In this document: one piece after another, positions 14,094-15,695 of the stretch
How positions within the stretch are numbered: position 1 is the stretch's first letter
How the letters are laid out: each line of letters opens with the position of its first letter
NCBI GenBank assembly: GCA_021299565.1
Contig: JAJTHA010000024.1
Location: forward strand, 1 to 15,695
DNA from: Candidatus Caenarcanales bacterium
GTDB taxonomy: Bacteria > Cyanobacteriota > Vampirovibrionia > LMEP-6097
DNA length: 15,695 bases
Direction of reading: 5' to 3'
Notes under the pieces: model-generated
Told to the model about the DNA's origin: nothing
What the model saw: only the letters and a program-made list of their open reading frames with translations
The model's database searches: none
Program-made: the position numbers and the translations under genes

Positions 14094-14922
14094 ACTTTAT
14101 AATCAGCTTTCTTTTGCTTCTAGCAAATTATGCACAAATTTGTTTAGCACCTCCTTTTCTATGGGAATTTTTTTATTAGACACAAAAATCCATGATGCTA
14201 TTTATGCCATTTATGGTTTTGTTAGATTAGCTGATGAGATTGTCGATACTATGCATGAATATAATCAAGCAGACTTATTGAAGGAGTTTGTGGATGATAC
14301 CTGGAAAGCAATTTATGAAAAGATTAGCTTGAACCCTATTTTAAACAGTTTTCAAATTGTGGTTAATCAATATGCAATTGATAAAGAGTGTATTAGAGCT
14401 TTTTTCAACAGCATGCAAATGGATTTGTATAAAAACTATCACGACGAAAAATCTTATAAAGATTATATTCTGGGATCAGCCGAGGTTGTAGGCTTGATGT
14501 GTTTAAGCGTTTTTGTTAATGCTAATCAAGAAGAATATATACGCTTAAAGCCTTATGCGATGAGCCTAGGGGCAGCTTTTCAAAAGGTTAATTTTTTGAG
14601 AGATTATAAAGCTGATAATAACGAACTAGGAAGAGTCTATTTTCCTCAAGGTCTTGATTTGGAATCAAAAGTATCTATCATGCAAGATATCGATAATGAT
14701 CTTAAGCATGCCGTGGAGGGCATTCGCCAATTGCCAAATAATTGTCGTCTAGGCGTTTACGCTGCTTATATTTTGTATCTAGAGCTTTTCAAAAAACTCA
14801 AAAAAGCCAGTGTGGAAGATATCAAATTACGACGTTTTAGAGTCTCTAATTTTAAGAAACTTTTTCTTGCTGTTAAAGCAGTCAGTGATATCAATCGAGG
14901 TAAGCTAGAAGTATGCGTTTAG
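14083..14922 (+). CDS. crtB: Phytoene synthase CrtB
   Basis: It condenses two geranylgeranyl diphosphates to phytoene, the first committed carotenoid step. The 279-residue squalene/phytoene synthase fold carries both Mg-diphosphate-binding motifs: Asp51-Glu-Ile-Val-Asp55 in GFVRLADEIVDT and Asp174-x3-Asp178 in NFLRDYKADNNELGRVYFP. GSAEVVGLMCLSVF (about 131-144) is the usual helix between them. Length and wording resemble Bacteroidota CrtB, which is shorter than the proteobacterial form. The start is GTG 14083, overlapping crtI by 11 bp, with no separate ribosome site, so translation is probably coupled to crtI. Squalene synthase is less likely given the desaturase and hydroxylase neighbours. 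Confidence 0.93.
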   Translation: MSIKLYNQLSFASSKLCTNLFSTSFSMGIFLLDTKIHDAIYAIYGFVRLADEIVDTMHEYNQADLLKEFVDDTWKAIYEKISLNPILNSFQIVVNQYAIDKECIRAFFNSMQMDLYKNYHDEKSYKDYILGSAEVVGLMCLSVFVNANQEEYIRLKPYAMSLGAAFQKVNFLRDYKADNNELGRVYFPQGLDLESKVSIMQDIDNDLKHAVEGIRQLPNNCRLGVYAAYILYLELFKKLKKASVEDIKLRRFRVSNFKKLFLAVKAVSDINRGKLEVCV

Positions 14923-15371
14923 TTGTTTTGTTAACTTTGTTGTTCTTTTGTCAAAGCATTAATGCTCAAAATCAAGCTTCGATGCTATCGCTATATACAC
15001 ATGCCGCTGACAGCAAAAGTCTTTCTGAGCAATTCACAAAGCGAGCAGCAAGTGAGTCTAAGGCTTATCAGGCAGTTGCGATGATGATTTCAGCTAAGTT
15101 TGGTATAAATCCAATATCTAAATATCGTAAATTTAGTCAAGGTAGAAAGTCGCTAGAAGCAGCAATCAAATCAGAACCTAATAATTTAGAGTATAGATAT
15201 TTGCGATTGGCTATGCAATTGAATGTCCCCAAAATACTAGCTTATAGAGACTCCATTGAAGAAGATACCGATATGCTGAAAGCCGCTCTCAAATCTCACA
15301 AAATCCAAAATCCAGAACATAAGCAAAAGCTAATTTGCTTTATGAAGAAATATAATTTGGGGGAAACTTAA
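14913..15371 (+). CDS. Secreted helical protein of unknown function in the crt operon
   Basis: The 152-residue protein begins with a probable Sec signal peptide (MRLVVLLTLLFFCQSINAQN, cleavage likely after INA). The mature part looks alpha-helical with possible TPR-like helices: AASESKAYQAVAMMISAKFG near 46-65 and LEAAIKSEPNNLEYRYLRLA near 81-100. One Cys lies near the end. It has no enzyme motif I can recognise. It overlaps crtB by 10 bp, and the crtZ ATG follows its stop codon with no gap, so it is an integral member of the operon rather than an insertion. I recall similar small proteins between crtB and crtZ in flavobacterial clusters but cannot verify that here. A role in carotenoid handling at the membrane is only a guess. 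Confidence 0.7.
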   Translation: MRLVVLLTLLFFCQSINAQNQASMLSLYTHAADSKSLSEQFTKRAASESKAYQAVAMMISAKFGINPISKYRKFSQGRKSLEAAIKSEPNNLEYRYLRLAMQLNVPKILAYRDSIEEDTDMLKAALKSHKIQNPEHKQKLICFMKKYNLGET

Positions 15372-15695
15372 ATGATGATTTTGACTAATTCTTTGATAGT
15401 GTTTTTGAGCTTTTGTGCAATGGAATTTGCTGCTAATTTCACTCATAGATATATCATGCATGGGTTCATGTGGTTTTTTCATGAGGATCACCACCGTCCA
15501 CATAAAGGTTTTTTTGAAAAAAATGATATTTTCTTTTTGATTTTTGCTGTACCATCTGCTTGTTTTATTTATTTTGGTTTGAGCAGGTATTTTTACGCTC
15601 TTGCAGCTGTTGGTTTTGGAATCTTGCTTTATGGCATTGCGTATTTTTTAGTGCATGAGGTTTTGATTCATAGACGATTTACATGGCTCGATAAA
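15372..15695 (+). CDS. crtZ: Beta-carotene hydroxylase CrtZ, N-terminal part (cut by right edge)
   Basis: I translated this frame by hand: ATG at 15372 is open for 108 codons to the window end. It is a membrane diiron hydroxylase of the fatty-acid-hydroxylase type that adds 3-hydroxyl groups to beta rings, giving cryptoxanthin and zeaxanthin. The histidine boxes HRYIMHG and HEDHHRP and the third His pair in HEVLIHRRF are present; the final HxxHH box lies beyond the edge. Hydrophobic segments surround them. GGGGG about 8 nt before the start is the ribosome site, inside the end of the preceding gene. A second ATG follows the first immediately and could be the actual start. The layout predicts hydroxylated carotenoids and implies a lycopene cyclase elsewhere. 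Confidence 0.92.
   Translation, partial: MMILTNSLIVFLSFCAMEFAANFTHRYIMHGFMWFFHEDHHRPHKGFFEKNDIFFLIFAVPSACFIYFGLSRYFYALAAVGFGILLYGIAYFLVHEVLIHRRFTWLDK

Overview
The window is an AT-rich (by eye about one third G+C), tightly packed bacterial chromosome segment with standard genetic code. It contains 18 protein genes, two of them cut by the window edges. I see no rRNA, tRNA, CRISPR array, insertion sequence or phage gene. A lipoprotein signal peptide, a two-domain Sua5, a CheA/CheY/receptor set and Bacteroidota-like carotenoid enzymes point to a motile, pigmented, probably Gram-negative bacterium. I cannot name the phylum from the sequence.

Left part (1-5587), signalling island: the 5' end of cheA (minus), a divergent polytopic membrane chemoreceptor (plus), then a minus-strand pair of cheY and a 618-residue membrane-anchored protein. 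That protein ends in a domain that looks like an AAA+ ATPase with destroyed Walker motifs. Divergent from this pair are an HDOD-domain protein and a hemerythrin. The elements GTGGAATAAY/GTGGAATATA recur just upstream of four of these genes (609, 4259, 4336, 5164) and may be a shared promoter or operator element. The island looks like one sensory module, possibly reading oxygen or redox state through hemerythrin.

Middle part (5584-9510): an unknown helical protein and a divergent LysR regulator are separated by 135 bp carrying a cluster of inverted repeats of CGATCAATAT. Next come a minimal soluble chemoreceptor signalling protein, a Sua5-type threonylcarbamoyl-AMP synthase (tRNA t6A synthesis), and a PDZ-containing lipoprotein translationally overlapping it.

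Right part (9530-15695), carotenoid locus: a CrtI/CrtD/CrtH-like FAD oxidoreductase, then an ammonium-sensing amtB-glnK operon on the opposite strand, then a plus-strand operon crtI-crtB-(secreted unknown)-crtZ. CrtB makes phytoene, CrtI desaturates it and CrtZ hydroxylates beta rings. A lycopene cyclase and crtE are not in the window and would be expected elsewhere, so a zeaxanthin-type xanthophyll is the inferred product.

Gene packing is extreme. The four convergent pairs are separated by between -17 and +10 bp, leaving no room for intrinsic terminators. Several first genes lack a Shine-Dalgarno sequence and have a -10-like hexamer 6 nt before the start codon, while most internal genes have a recognisable ribosome site or overlap their upstream neighbour.
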